Assembly: GCF_945882965.1 (NCBI RefSeq)
Contig: NZ_CAMCWY010000007.1
Span: 1-64,000, forward strand
From: Sphingorhabdus sp. EL138
GTDB taxonomy: Bacteria; Pseudomonadota; Alphaproteobacteria; Sphingomonadales; Sphingomonadaceae
DNA length: 64,000 nt
Direction of reading: 5' to 3'
The position numbers and the translations under genes are program-made. The number at the start of each line of letters is the position of its first letter. The first letter of the stretch is position 1. The notes under the pieces are model-generated. The model saw only the letters and a program-made list of their open reading frames with translations. It made no database searches and had not been told where the DNA came from. This document shows, piece after piece, positions 29,700 through 39,609 of the stretch.

Positions 29700-30722
29700 T
29701 TAGCCGCGGCGTGCGGCGGCACGGGCAATACGGACGAGTTCTTCTTCCAATATGGTCACGGCAAGCCCGTCGCGGACGTGCATCAACTTTGACTCAACCT
29801 CAAGCAAATGGCCGTTTAACCCTGCAAGCCGAACCGATGGCCAGCGCATCAGCTGCTGTGCGTAGCTATCGGCTTCTTTCCAGAATATCGAACGCGTTGC
29901 CTTAACCACTGCGCCGGGATTTGCGCCATTGTCGACTTTTGTTCGCATCGCGGCGAGCATTGTCACGCGGCGCTGCATGGCGCGGATGATGCGAATGGCA
30001 TCAACACCCATGTCGCGCGCTGCGGCTAGTTCGCGGCCTGTACCGCGCAAGTCACCGCCCATGACGACATGGACCAGGCCGTTGATATTTTCCTCACCAG
30101 TTTCCGCCGATAGCGCCTCGAATATGGCTATTTCGACGGTGGCGGGACGCTGCGGTGACGCATCATAATAAAGCGATAGCTTCTCGATCTCGGCCTGCGC
30201 CAGCTTACGGTCTTGCCCTGTGTAGCGCGCAATACGTGCGGCAATTGGCCGGTCGATCTTCAACCCGGTTGTGGCAGCAAAGGCCATAACTGCAGCGGCG
30301 GCGTCGCCTTCTTCGGGTAAATAACAGATATGCACCATGGCGCGCGGATGCGCTTCCAGCAACTTCCGCAATTTGCTGGCCTTGGTCAGGTTACCGGCTG
30401 TCGCGATAACCGGGTTTACCTCGCCTTCAAGCGCCAGCAAGTTCTCGACTGCGGCAAAGCCCTCTTCGCGGCGGAAATTGAGCCGGATATGTCTTTTGTC
30501 GCCGAACAGCGATAGCGCAGATGCCTCGTCTGCCAACAAGGCTGGGTCATTGCGGATCCGATCGCTGTCAATATCAATGCGTTCCGAGCCTGCTAACTGT
30601 GCCGACATTTGCCCGGCAATATCGGCCGTAGCCGATTCATCCTGTCCAAATATGAAAAACAGCCGGACATCCGGACGTGCACTGATGGCACTGATAAAAC
30701 TACGTTCTTTTGCGCTGCTCAT
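29700..30722 (-). CDS. holA: DNA polymerase III delta subunit
   Basis: A 340-residue HolA. The N-terminal RecA-like fold begins VRLFFIFGQDESAT, with VHICYLPEEGDA and YTGQDRKLAQAEIEKLSLY typical of the middle region, and an all-alpha collar domain at the end. It opens the sliding clamp in the clamp loader. Its ATG overlaps the lptE stop by 4 nt, in the order leuS-lptE-holA that is common in proteobacteria. Confidence 0.93.
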   Translation of the reverse strand: MSSAKERSFISAISARPDVRLFFIFGQDESATADIAGQMSAQLAGSERIDIDSDRIRNDPALLADEASALSLFGDKRHIRLNFRREEGFAAVENLLALEGEVNPVIATAGNLTKASKLRKLLEAHPRAMVHICYLPEEGDAAAAVMAFAATTGLKIDRPIAARIARYTGQDRKLAQAEIEKLSLYYDASPQRPATVEIAIFEALSAETGEENINGLVHVVMGGDLRGTGRELAAARDMGVDAIRIIRAMQRRVTMLAAMRTKVDNGANPGAVVKATRSIFWKEADSYAQQLMRWPSVRLAGLNGHLLEVESKLMHVRDGLAVTILEEELVRIARAAARRG

Positions 30723-31207
30723 TCGCCGCGAGCGTAAATCGAGAGCCGGGTTACAATCTGATCTGCAACCTTCTGCGTCAGATTTTCCAACGCACTGTTT
30801 TCGCCCGCGATGGTGGCATATTCTGAGCTGGCAACATCGATACCCGCGTCAGAGCCAGCTGTAGCATCGAGCACCGTTTCGCCGGTCGCAACCGAGATAA
30901 GCTGGTAACGCGCACGCAATGTTCGCCGTTCACGCGTGACCGTATCGTCGGCGCGCACGCCGAAACCTTCAATCTGGTCATCCAGCGCAATGACCAGACG
31001 GAATTGCGCGGCATTGCCGTTTTGAGCGCCAAGCCGGTCGGTCAATGCATTGCGCATTAGCCAGCCGTTTTTGCCTGCAATAGGATCGACCGATACGGAC
31101 CCCAGGGAATTTGCCACAACGCCCTTTGACCCGCCGCTATATAATGGCTGCAATCCGCATGCGGGCAGCAGAAAAGCAAGCATCAAAGGGGCGAAGAAAC
31201 GGTTCAT
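30719..31207 (-). CDS. lptE: LPS-assembly lipoprotein LptE
   Basis: A 162-residue lipoprotein. The signal peptide ends LLPAC, with lipidated Cys17, then GLQPLYSGG, a sequence seen at the start of many LptE proteins. It plugs the LptD barrel and helps place lipopolysaccharide, or the glycosphingolipid that replaces it in sphingomonads, in the outer membrane. Sequence similarity in this family is weak, so the call rests heavily on position between leuS and holA, with 4-nt overlaps on both sides. Confidence 0.88.
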   Translation of the reverse strand: MNRFFAPLMLAFLLPACGLQPLYSGGSKGVVANSLGSVSVDPIAGKNGWLMRNALTDRLGAQNGNAAQFRLVIALDDQIEGFGVRADDTVTRERRTLRARYQLISVATGETVLDATAGSDAGIDVASSEYATIAGENSALENLTQKVADQIVTRLSIYARGE

Positions 31208-33729
31208 AAGACTATGTTGACCAGCCTATCGGGAACGACAATAATTTTTTTAATCTCACCGCCGTCTATGGCATGCTGAACCTTTTGGCTGGCGAGCGCA
31301 AGCGCCTCTAGGTCAGCCTGCGGCAAGCCCTTGGCGACCGTGAGCGTGTCGCGCAATTTGCCCCTGACCTGAATGGCGATGGTAACCTCATCCTCTTCAA
31401 GCAGGGCTGGATCAACCGCTGGCCATGCGGCGTCGGCGATGAGACCGCCGCCCAGTTCGGCACCAAGCTTGGTCCAAGCCTCTTCGGCCAAATGCGGGAC
31501 CATGGGTGATGACAGCAATAGGATCGTGTGGATGGCAGAATCGCGGCTGGCCGAAGGTGCGGCTTTCTCAATGGCGTTGGCCAGATCGTATATCTTGGCG
31601 ACGGCCTTGTTAAAGGCCAGAGCCTCGATATCTGCGCCAACGCGAGCGATCACCTGATGCGTTTTGCGGTCCAATGCCTTATCCGCGCCATCCGCGCCGC
31701 TGACTTGTGATGTCAGACGCCAGAGCCGCTGTACAAACCGCCAGCAGCCCTCAATGCCTGCCTCGGACCATTCCAGATCGCGTTCGGGCGGGCTGTCGGA
31801 TAGCATGAACCAGCGCACGGCGTCTGCACCATATTGATCCACAATGTCATCGGGATCGACGACATTCTTTTTGGACTTGGACATTTTCTCGATACGGCCA
31901 GCAACCGCAGGTTCGCCGCTATCGATGATGGTCCAGATGTCGCCTTCGCGCCGCACCTGATCGGGGCTCAGCCAACTGCCCTTTGCGTCCTGATAGGTTT
32001 GGTGCGTCACCATGCCTTGCGTGAACAAAGACGCAAATGGCTCCTTCACGTCGATCAAGCCAATATGGCTCAACGCGCGCGTCCAGAAACGGGCATAGAG
32101 CAAGTGCAAAATGGCATGTTCGACGCCGCCAATATATTGGTCCACCGGAAGCCATTTTTCCGCAAGCGTGCGATCAAATGGTTTGTCATGTGGCTGGCTG
32201 GCAAAGCGAATGAAGTACCAGCTTGAATCGACAAAAGTATCGAGCGTGTCGGTTTCGCGGCATGCAGGCTGACCGCAGCTTGGGCAGTCGACCTTGCTCC
32301 AGCTCGGGTGCCGATCCAGCGGGTTGCCGGGAATGTCGAAATTGACATCTTCGGGCAAGATTACGGGCAATTGGTCATCCGGCACCGGCACCGCGCCGCA
32401 GGTCTGGCAATGAATGATGGGAATGGGTGTGCCCCAATAACGCTGACGCGAAACGCCCCAGTCGCGCAGGCGATATTGCGTTTTGCCACTGCCCCAGCCT
32501 TCGGCCTGCGCGCGCGCGATGACATCGGCCTTCGCCTGATCAATCGTCATGCCATTCATCCAATGCGAATTGACGATTGTGCCGGGACCAGTGAAGGCAA
32601 CATCGCCGGCAAAGGCGCTATCGGTCAAATCGCTGTCGGCGACAACGCGGGTGACGGGCAAAGCATATTTACGGGCAAAATCAAGGTCGCGCTGGTCATG
32701 TGCGGGGCAGCCAAAGACGGCGCCAGTGCCATAGTCCATCAACACGAAGTTGGCGACATAGACCGGCAAATGCCAGCTTGCATCGAGTGGATGTTCGACG
32801 GTCAAGCCTGTATCAAACCCACGTTTTTCGGCCGTTTCAATGTCGGCAGCGGTGGTGCCGCCCTTGCGGCATTCCTCAATGAACGCCTGCAAGTCGGGGG
32901 CATGGGCGGCCAGCTTTTGCGCGACGGGGTGGTCGGCTGCAATCGCGACAAAGCTTGCGCCGAACATTGTGTCAGGCCGCGTTGTAAATACGTCAATGCC
33001 GCCATTTCCCCCGGGGAAACCGAATGTGCATTTTAAGCCCTGCGATTTGCCGATCCAGTTTTCCTGCATCAACCGCACCTTGTCTGGCCATTGGTCAAGC
33101 GAACCAAGGCCGGTGAGCAGTTCATCTGCAAAGTCGGTGATTTTGAGGAACCACTGGCTCAGCTTGCGGCGTTCAACCGGCGCGCCGGAGCGCCAGCCCT
33201 TGCCGTCGATGACTTGTTCATTGGCGAGCACTGTCATGTCAACCGGGTCCCAATTTACCGCAGATTCCTTGCGATAGACCAAGCCAGCTGCATAAAGTTT
33301 CAAGAACAGGGCCTGTTCATGGCCATAATATTCGGGCTCGCAGGTCGCTAGCTCGCGCGTCCAGTCAATCGCAAAGCCAAGCCGCTTCAGCTGCGCCTTC
33401 ATGTTTGCGATATTGTCGCGCGTCCACCCGCCGGGATGGACATTCTTTTCCATCGCCGCATTTTCGGCGGGCATGCCAAAGGCGTCCCAACCCATGGGAT
33501 GCAACACCTCATGCCCTGTCATCCGCTTGTAGCGTGCGAGCACATCACCCATCGTATAATTGCGAACATGGCCAATATGGATGCGGCCCGACGGATAGGG
33601 AAACATTTCAAGGACATAAGCACGCGGCTTGGTCGAATTTTCATCCGCGACGAAGCTGCTGCGTTCTTCCCAAATACTTTGCCACCGCGCGTCAGCGACG
33701 TGCGGGTTAAAGCGCTCTTCGTTGGACAT
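31204..33729 (-). CDS. leuS: Leucyl-tRNA synthetase
   Basis: An 841-residue class I synthetase. [19 protein letters not shown] contains the HIGH motif (51-54), [13 protein letters not shown] the KMSKS loop in the C-terminal third. The large insert with [14 protein letters not shown] is the CP1 editing domain that removes wrongly attached norvaline or isoleucine. It charges tRNA-Leu. First gene of the leuS-lptE-holA operon; 5 bp downstream of the DUF3576 gene, so the operon may start there. No defects seen. Confidence 0.97.
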   Translation of the reverse strand: MSNEERFNPHVADARWQSIWEERSSFVADENSTKPRAYVLEMFPYPSGRIHIGHVRNYTMGDVLARYKRMTGHEVLHPMGWDAFGMPAENAAMEKNVHPGGWTRDNIANMKAQLKRLGFAIDWTRELATCEPEYYGHEQALFLKLYAAGLVYRKESAVNWDPVDMTVLANEQVIDGKGWRSGAPVERRKLSQWFLKITDFADELLTGLGSLDQWPDKVRLMQENWIGKSQGLKCTFGFPGGNGGIDVFTTRPDTMFGASFVAIAADHPVAQKLAAHAPDLQAFIEECRKGGTTAADIETAEKRGFDTGLTVEHPLDASWHLPVYVANFVLMDYGTGAVFGCPAHDQRDLDFARKYALPVTRVVADSDLTDSAFAGDVAFTGPGTIVNSHWMNGMTIDQAKADVIARAQAEGWGSGKTQYRLRDWGVSRQRYWGTPIPIIHCQTCGAVPVPDDQLPVILPEDVNFDIPGNPLDRHPSWSKVDCPSCGQPACRETDTLDTFVDSSWYFIRFASQPHDKPFDRTLAEKWLPVDQYIGGVEHAILHLLYARFWTRALSHIGLIDVKEPFASLFTQGMVTHQTYQDAKGSWLSPDQVRREGDIWTIIDSGEPAVAGRIEKMSKSKKNVVDPDDIVDQYGADAVRWFMLSDSPPERDLEWSEAGIEGCWRFVQRLWRLTSQVSGADGADKALDRKTHQVIARVGADIEALAFNKAVAKIYDLANAIEKAAPSASRDSAIHTILLLSSPMVPHLAEEAWTKLGAELGGGLIADAAWPAVDPALLEEDEVTIAIQVRGKLRDTLTVAKGLPQADLEALALASQKVQHAIDGGEIKKIIVVPDRLVNIVL

Positions 33730-33734
33730 AGAAA

Positions 33735-34178
33735 TTACCCGGTGATGGACGACCGACGAAGGTCACGCGCCTTGGTGAGGATAACAGCTTCAAGCTTTTG
33801 CACCGTGGCGGCGCGCAATGGTGCCGCAACCCACTGGCCATTTTGCGAGATTTCGCGGCTGCCGGCCACGCGCAAGGCGTCGGCGCGCAGGTCTTGATCG
33901 AGGATCGACACGGTAAGCTTGATGCGTTCGCCGGGGCTTTGCGGGTTTACGTACCAATCGGTGACGATGACGCCGCCCGATGAGTCGGTCTGCACCAACG
34001 GCATGAACGACAAGGCATCAAGCGATGCGCGCCACAAATAGCTGTTGACGCCAATGGTGGTGAGCTGGCTGGCCGCGAGGTCCGCCTTTGGACGCTCCCT
34101 GCCGCCGCAGCCGGAAAGCAAGCCTAAGCTTATTAAACTGCCGGTCGCAATGATGAGTGCCAGGCGGTTGGTGCGCAT
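33735..34178 (-). CDS. DUF3576-domain lipoprotein
   Basis: A 147-residue lipoprotein: signal [19 protein letters not shown], lipobox LLSGC. The mature part has [18 protein letters not shown] and GVIVTDWY, features of the DUF3576 family, often next to leuS in alphaproteobacteria. Function unknown; the gene's place just upstream of leuS and lptE suggests an envelope role, as inference only. The ATG at 34178 gives a complete signal peptide; a start 20 codons upstream does not. Confidence 0.85.
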   Translation of the reverse strand: MRTNRLALIIATGSLISLGLLSGCGGRERPKADLAASQLTTIGVNSYLWRASLDALSFMPLVQTDSSGGVIVTDWYVNPQSPGERIKLTVSILDQDLRADALRVAGSREISQNGQWVAAPLRAATVQKLEAVILTKARDLRRSSITG

Positions 34179-34428
34179 AAAATGTCCTTGAACAATGGAA
34201 TATGGGAAACCTGTATAGCGGCTTGTTGTCGGGGGCAAGCTTTCTGGCGGCTGAACGGCGCGTAATTCATACTCTAGTCAGTTTCCATGCGCTATCCAAT
34301 TGTGGACATCATGCAACAACTGCGGACAAAACGCGTTATTGGCATGATTCTGAAATTACACCTCTTTTGAATCCCTGAAATGAGGCGTATACTCTTACTG
34401 ACAAATAAGATTCGGTCGAAGAAAGTCC

Positions 34429-35184
34429 ATGAACGTGAAGCGGGTACAGAAAGGAAAATATGCGACCTTTGCAGCAGTAATGCTTGCGACCGTTTCGCTT
34501 GCCCTTTCGCCGATGATTGTGCCTGCCTTTGCCGCAAAGGCATCCGGTCCGGAAGAAAAGGCTGCGCCTGCGTGGATCGCGATGTTCACGCCTGCTGGCG
34601 GTGATAGTGTGCTTGCCCAAAAATTCTCCGCTACACAAATTACGCCTGATGCGCGGTTCCCCTTCACGCTTGCCAGTGCGCGTGAAGGTAGCAACCGCAC
34701 GATTACCGTTGCTGCGCGGGCGAACTCGCGCCTGACCGCTGGCGCTGTATCCATCCGCAATGTCATCGCACCAGGCGAAGTGGGCGCTGGCAAGGGGATT
34801 CGTCTGGCCGCAGTCGACTATCGTTTGACCGCCTCCAAGGGTTGGCAGGATTTTGCTTTGCCTAAGGCGAATGCACGGGCCGCAAAGATGCCTCTGAGCG
34901 ATGTTGGCAAAGGCGGCTTCCGGCTTGATGAATCGGCGCAGAAACCGAGCAAATTCAGTGCCAATATTAAACTCGACCAGAATAAAGAAATGGCCCCACC
35001 CGCTCGCGGTAGCGCGGCTGCGGGCGATTATAAGCTTGATGTCGGCGGCAGCTTCTCGATCAGCCGCAAGATCGATGTGAACGCTGGCGTCCGGTACGCC
35101 AGTGAGAATGACCGCGTTATTCCCTTGGCTGATAACCGCAAGGACAGCGAAGCGGTCTATGTAGGCACCAAAATCCGCTTCTAA
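34429..35184 (+). CDS. Secreted protein of unknown function
   Basis: A 251-residue protein I do not recognise. A clear signal peptide (ATFAAVMLATVSLALSPMI) with cleavage after AFA near residue 35. The mature chain is Ala/Lys-rich. Its last 50 residues alternate polar and hydrophobic residues (GGSFSISRKIDVNAGVRYA) and end in KIRF, the aromatic C-terminus typical of outer-membrane beta-strand proteins; it may be a small barrel or barrel fragment. A TTGAAT/TATACT pair (34367-34393) with a short 15-bp spacer is a weak promoter candidate. Its stop overlaps the convergent TenI-like gene by 4 nt. Confidence 0.75.
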   Translation: MNVKRVQKGKYATFAAVMLATVSLALSPMIVPAFAAKASGPEEKAAPAWIAMFTPAGGDSVLAQKFSATQITPDARFPFTLASAREGSNRTITVAARANSRLTAGAVSIRNVIAPGEVGAGKGIRLAAVDYRLTASKGWQDFALPKANARAAKMPLSDVGKGGFRLDESAQKPSKFSANIKLDQNKEMAPPARGSAAAGDYKLDVGGSFSISRKIDVNAGVRYASENDRVIPLADNRKDSEAVYVGTKIRF

Positions 35185-35729
35185 GCGGTCTTTTTCCTGA
35201 AAGCCTCAATCGCCGCCCAACCATGGATCATCCGTTGGCCGAGCATAATCGCCCTCTGACGGGTCATGCCGCCCAAGGCGATGATGCGCGCTGGGCCGAC
35301 AAGCTTTGCGAGCCGCTGAAACATCATGGGCCCCAGTGGCCGCGCGCCGGGGTGGCTGTTGGTATCGAACAGCGGGGAGAGGAATAACAGGTCGGGGCAG
35401 CTTCGCTTTACGTCTGCGATTTCGCGTGCATTGTGGACTGGGGCGCTGTGTAGCAACTTCGTTTGGCCATGGCTGCGTTGATGAAAGCCGTCGGCATGCC
35501 AGCGTAAAGCGGTCCGCGCATCCCCCGCCAGCAGCACGATATGTCCACGCCGACGACAAATCCGCAGCACTTGGGCGAACAATGCGCGACGTTGCTGAGT
35601 AGCCAAATCATAATGGCGAAAAACCACGCCTGATCGCGCCGGTAGCTGTTGAATAGCGCGCAGCTGGTCATCACCAAAACGCGCATCGGTCATGAGCCAG
35701 ATTTTCGGCAAGGGGTGGCTTCGCGGCAT
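35181..35729 (-). CDS. Thiamine phosphate synthase/TenI-family protein
   Basis: A 182-residue TIM-barrel protein of the ThiE/TenI group, with DLLFLSPLFDTNSHPGARPLGP (broken here as LLFLSPLF and SHPGARPLG) and ARIIALGGMTRQRA near the C-terminus. ThiE joins the pyrimidine and thiazole halves of thiamine; TenI aromatises the thiazole. The protein is short for ThiE (about 210) and the pyrophosphate-binding motifs are not clear, so either role, or a diverged one, is possible. No other thiamine gene is nearby. Confidence 0.75.
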   Translation of the reverse strand: MPRSHPLPKIWLMTDARFGDDQLRAIQQLPARSGVVFRHYDLATQQRRALFAQVLRICRRRGHIVLLAGDARTALRWHADGFHQRSHGQTKLLHSAPVHNAREIADVKRSCPDLLFLSPLFDTNSHPGARPLGPMMFQRLAKLVGPARIIALGGMTRQRAIMLGQRMIHGWAAIEAFRKKTA

Positions 35730-35752
35730 GCAAGTGCCTATAGCGACCCGCT

Positions 35753-36439
35753 ATGCAGGAAGCGACACCAGAAACATCCGCCGACCGTCTAACCGCCATC
35801 CGCACGCGCATGGACGCGGCTGCCAAATTGGCGCGACGCCCCGGCGAGGACATCCACCTCATCGCCGTGTCGAAAACGCGGTCGATGGAGGACATCGCGC
35901 CGCTCATTCTCGAGGGGCAAAGGCTGTTCGGTGAAAACCGTGTTCAGGAGGCCGCGAGCAAATGGCCTACGTTGAAGGCACGGCATCCCGGCGTTGAGCT
36001 CCATCTCATTGGCCAGTTGCAATCGAACAAGGCCGAAGAAGCGGTCGCATTGTTTGATATGATCCATTCGGTTGATCGGCTGTCGCTTGTGACTGCGCTG
36101 GGCAAGGCGATGCAGAAGCTGGGGCGCGCGGTGCCGTGTTTCATTCAAGTCAATATTGGCGCTGAAGCGCAAAAGGGGGGATGTTCCGTGGCGGAACTTC
36201 CCGACCTGCTGAAGGCTGCGCAGGACGCGGGGCTTCTGGTCGCCGGGTTGATGTGCCTTCCGCCCGCTGATGTCGAGCCTGCGCCCTTCTTTGCGCTTTT
36301 GGCCGAATTATCCGCGCGGCCTGGTCTGCCGCAATTAAGCATGGGCATGTCCGATGATTTCGAAACCGCCATCATGCTGGGCGCAACATATATCCGTGTC
36401 GGCACCGCCTTATTTGGCGAACGCCCCAGCGTGATTTAG
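35753..36439 (+). CDS. YggS-family PLP homeostasis protein
   Basis: A 228-residue fold-type III PLP protein. HLIAVSKTRSMEDI carries the PLP lysine (about residue 41), FGENRVQEAASKWP, HLIGQLQSNKA and LSMGMSDDFETAIMLGATYIRVG are hallmark motifs. Members keep free PLP and amino-acid pools balanced and have no known strong catalytic activity. It starts 23 bp from the divergent TenI-like gene; its stop overlaps the convergent pdeM stop. Confidence 0.94.
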   Translation: MQEATPETSADRLTAIRTRMDAAAKLARRPGEDIHLIAVSKTRSMEDIAPLILEGQRLFGENRVQEAASKWPTLKARHPGVELHLIGQLQSNKAEEAVALFDMIHSVDRLSLVTALGKAMQKLGRAVPCFIQVNIGAEAQKGGCSVAELPDLLKAAQDAGLLVAGLMCLPPADVEPAPFFALLAELSARPGLPQLSMGMSDDFETAIMLGATYIRVGTALFGERPSVI

Positions 36440-37119
36440 GGCGGGGACGCTAAGGCAAATCGGGCAAAGCCGCTTTGTGTTGCGACCAAGGCCTCAACCC
36501 CTTCGCCATATTTAAGGTCGCAGGCTTTTGAAATAGCAACGTCCTGCACATCCAGCCCGCCGGTCAGCGCGCCAAAGGCGGGCATGATCAATTTACGCGG
36601 GGTCTTTACGAAGCAACGCCGTTTTACCATCCGCCCGCGCAGCACTTGCCGAAACTTCGGGTGAAAATGGCCGGAGATTTCAGGATTGGGGTCACCAGCT
36701 TGCGCCTCATGCCGAAGGGTAATGCCCGATAATGTCAATGCGTCAAACGCCTTGCCGCCCCACATACCCGACACCGCCCGGTCATGGTTTCCGGTAACCC
36801 ATATCCATTCGGTGTTGCAGGCCAAATCAACTAATAATGCCGCAGCGCCTTCCGCCAATCGGTGTTCCCCGTCATCATCGTGGAAATTGTCACCAAGTGA
36901 TATGATTTTGGCAGGTCGATATGTCCTGCAAAGTGTGGCTATTTCCTCAAGCGTTGAGACGCTGTCATAGGGCGGCAGCATTTGGCCATATAAAGCAAAG
37001 GCGCTCGCCTTTTCCAGATGCAGGTCGGATACCAGCAACGCATCTTGCGCGCGCCAATATAAGGCCGCCTGACCAGTTATCTCAAATGTCTGCCCGCCAA
37101 ATTCGAAGCTTTGTGCCAT
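36436..37119 (-). CDS. pdeM: Ligase-associated DNA damage response endonuclease PdeM
   Basis: A 227-residue metallophosphoesterase. LLVSDLHLEKASAF, SLGDNFHDDDG, WVTGNHDRAVSGMWGG and GHFHPKF provide the two-metal site. The family is found next to an Lhr-like DEXH helicase, an ATP-dependent DNA ligase and a beta-CASP exonuclease in the ligase-associated DNA damage response set. The helicase is 77 bp upstream on the same strand, which supports the call; the ligase and exonuclease are not here. Confidence 0.9.
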   Translation of the reverse strand: MAQSFEFGGQTFEITGQAALYWRAQDALLVSDLHLEKASAFALYGQMLPPYDSVSTLEEIATLCRTYRPAKIISLGDNFHDDDGEHRLAEGAAALLVDLACNTEWIWVTGNHDRAVSGMWGGKAFDALTLSGITLRHEAQAGDPNPEISGHFHPKFRQVLRGRMVKRRCFVKTPRKLIMPAFGALTGGLDVQDVAISKACDLKYGEGVEALVATQSGFARFALASPP

Positions 37120-37196
37120 TGCCAGAGGCTATGGGCATTGTGGTGCGCCACTGCAAGCGGATGTGCGCATTTCCCACCAGCCCAATCTCTATACGT

Positions 37197-39602
37197 TTAC
37201 GGCGCCATCGCCACGCTGGCCAGGCTCTCTGCCTCCATCAGCAATGCGTCATCAACTGATCCTTGCGCCACGCTCTCACGGCCAATCATCACGAGCAACG
37301 GCACGGCGAGCGGGCTGATACGCTCCAAATCGACGTGCAGCATCGTATCGGCGGCGCGGTCCAATAAATCGCCAAGCCGCCCGACATCGGTCAACCGCGT
37401 CCGAGCATCGGCCCATGCGGCCTCCAGCAGCAAATGGTCGGGTTCATATTTGCGCAGTACATCGTAAATCAGGTCGGTGGAAAAGGTAACTTGCCTGCCC
37501 GTCTTGCGCTCGCCGGGATGCTGGCGTTCGACAAGCCCGCTGATTACCGCCACTTCGCGAAAGGCGCGTTTGAGCAAATAGCTCGACTCGACCCAGTCAA
37601 CAAATTCATCGGCCAATATGTCGGCAGAAAAAAGCGCGCCGGGGTCGGTGATCGGTTTCAGGCTCCATACGCCCAAGGCATAATCGCTGGCGACAAAGCC
37701 CATGGGCATCAGTCCACGACTTTCCATCCGCCGTGTGATGAGCATGCCCAGCGACTGGTGCGCGTTCCACCCTTCAAAAGGGTAGGTCACCATATAATGG
37801 CGTTTGTCGTGGGGGAAGGTTTCGACCAGTAACTGCCCGGGTTTGGGCATCTGGCTGCGATAAGCCTGCATCTCCAACCATTCGCGCACTTCATCGGGAA
37901 AGCGCGCCCAGCCCGGCCTGTCCGTTAACATCTGCCGCACACGTTCAGCCAGATGCGTGGTCAGAGGCAAGCGCGCACCCATATAGCTTGGAATATTGGC
38001 CGCTGGCTTGGTCGCGGCGCGGACGATGAGGTCAAGGTCTTTGATCGATTCGACCTCAAGCGCCATGCCGGCAAAGGTGAAGCAGTTGCCGGGGCTTAAA
38101 GTGGCGGCAAAGGACTCCTCAACCTTGCCCAATTTACGGCCATTGCGGAACCGGATCTCTAGCATCGGCGCGTCGACAATGATGCCCGCATTAAACCGAT
38201 GCTGCGCAGCAAATTGCGGGTGCGCGAGATGCCATTTGCCGTCTGGGCGTTTCACCAGCTTCTTGAACTTGTCGTACGCGCGCAGCGCATAGCCGCCCGT
38301 TGCGATAAACTCGATCACGCGAGCAAAGGTCGCAGCATCCAACGCCGAATATGGCAACGCGGATTGCACCTCAGCCAATAATGCCGCTTCTTCAAATGGC
38401 CCTGCGCAGGCCAGCCCCATGACATGTTGCGCCAAGACATCAAGGCTTCCGGGGCGGAAGGTTTCGCCGTCGCGCACGCCCTCTGCCACCGCGTCAAAGG
38501 CGGCCTGCGCCTCAAGATATTCAAACCGATTGCCGGGGACGAGAATGGCCTTTGATGGCTCATCCATGCGGTGGTTGGACCGGCCAATACGTTGCAGTAG
38601 GCGCGACGAGCCCTTTGGCGCGCCCATTTGGATGACGCAGTCGACATTGCCCCAGTCAACGCCCAGATCGAGGCTTGCGGTGCAGACCAAGGCGCGCAAT
38701 TTGCCTTCGGCCATCGCGCCCTCAACCTTGCGCCGCGCCTCCACTGACAGGGACCCGTGGTGAATGCCAATGGCATATTTGGGTTCATTCGCGTCCCATA
38801 ATTTCTGGAAAGTAAACTCGGCCAGAAAGCGGGTGTTGCAGAATATGAGGGTGATCTTGTTGCGCCCGATTACTTCGATCAGCTGCGGGACTGCATGTTG
38901 GCCGCTATGCCCCGCCCATGGCACGCGGCCCTCTGGCAATAGGATTGTCAGGTCAGGCTCCGCCGCTGCCTCTCCCTCCACCAGGCGCACCTGATCAATG
39001 TCGCCATTGGGCGCGAGCCACGCGCGATAGTCATCGGGGTCGGCTACGGTCGCAGAGAGGGCAACACGTTGCAGGTTTGGCGCAAGCGTCTGCAACCGCG
39101 CGAGCGACAGGCTGAGCAAATCGCCGCGCTTGCCATTGGCAAAGGCGTGGACCTCATCGACAATGACGCGTTTCAGCGTGGCGAACATATGCACGCTGTC
39201 TTCGTGGCTGAGCAGCAATGAAAGCGATTCGGGTGTGGTCAGCAATATGTGCGGCGGTTTGACGCGCTGCCGTGCCTTGCGGTCCGACGGCGTATCGCCC
39301 GTCCGCGCCTCAACGCGGATTGGCAAGCCCATTTGCTCAATCGGGATCAGCAGATTGCGCCGAACGTCCGTGGCCAATGCCTTGAGCGGGGAGATATACA
39401 GCGTGTGGAGGCCGTCCGACGGGTCGGCAATCAAATCACTTAGGCTCGGCAAAAATCCGGCGAGCGTTTTACCCGCACCCGTCGCGGCCACCAGCAGGGC
39501 ATGCCGTCCAGCACTCGCCGCGTCGAGCATCTCCAATTGATGCCGTCGCGGCTGCCATCCGCGCGCGGCGAACCAGTTCAGGATGATCGGCGGTAAGTTC
39601 AC
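37197..39602 (-). CDS. Ligase-associated DNA damage response DEXH-box helicase (Lhr-like)
   Basis: An 801-residue SF2 helicase. WQPRRHQLEML is the Q motif; VAATGAGKTLAGFLPSL motif I; VIVDEVHAFANGKRG motif II (DEVH) with the Lhr-specific tail; ALSATVADPDDYRAW motif III; QRIGRSNHRMD motif VI. A winged-helix and DUF-type C-terminal region follows from about 400, as in bacterial Lhr-core proteins. Members unwind 3'-tailed duplexes and RNA:DNA hybrids. The likely start is GTG at 39602, 7 nt after the pgm stop; an upstream ATG would run into pgm. Confidence 0.92.
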   Translation of the reverse strand: MNLPPIILNWFAARGWQPRRHQLEMLDAASAGRHALLVAATGAGKTLAGFLPSLSDLIADPSDGLHTLYISPLKALATDVRRNLLIPIEQMGLPIRVEARTGDTPSDRKARQRVKPPHILLTTPESLSLLLSHEDSVHMFATLKRVIVDEVHAFANGKRGDLLSLSLARLQTLAPNLQRVALSATVADPDDYRAWLAPNGDIDQVRLVEGEAAAEPDLTILLPEGRVPWAGHSGQHAVPQLIEVIGRNKITLIFCNTRFLAEFTFQKLWDANEPKYAIGIHHGSLSVEARRKVEGAMAEGKLRALVCTASLDLGVDWGNVDCVIQMGAPKGSSRLLQRIGRSNHRMDEPSKAILVPGNRFEYLEAQAAFDAVAEGVRDGETFRPGSLDVLAQHVMGLACAGPFEEAALLAEVQSALPYSALDAATFARVIEFIATGGYALRAYDKFKKLVKRPDGKWHLAHPQFAAQHRFNAGIIVDAPMLEIRFRNGRKLGKVEESFAATLSPGNCFTFAGMALEVESIKDLDLIVRAATKPAANIPSYMGARLPLTTHLAERVRQMLTDRPGWARFPDEVREWLEMQAYRSQMPKPGQLLVETFPHDKRHYMVTYPFEGWNAHQSLGMLITRRMESRGLMPMGFVASDYALGVWSLKPITDPGALFSADILADEFVDWVESSYLLKRAFREVAVISGLVERQHPGERKTGRQVTFSTDLIYDVLRKYEPDHLLLEAAWADARTRLTDVGRLGDLLDRAADTMLHVDLERISPLAVPLLVMIGRESVAQGSVDDALLMEAESLASVAMAP

Positions 39603-39609
39603 GCCGAGC

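Noticed and set aside
32308-33036. Plus-strand frame of 242 codons opposite leuS
   Set aside because: leuS is continuous and fully motif-supported on the other strand.
34367-34393. TTGAAT/TATACT as a promoter for the gene at 34429
   Set aside because: The 15-bp spacing is short and the -35 is weak, so it is only mentioned with the gene and not listed as a feature.
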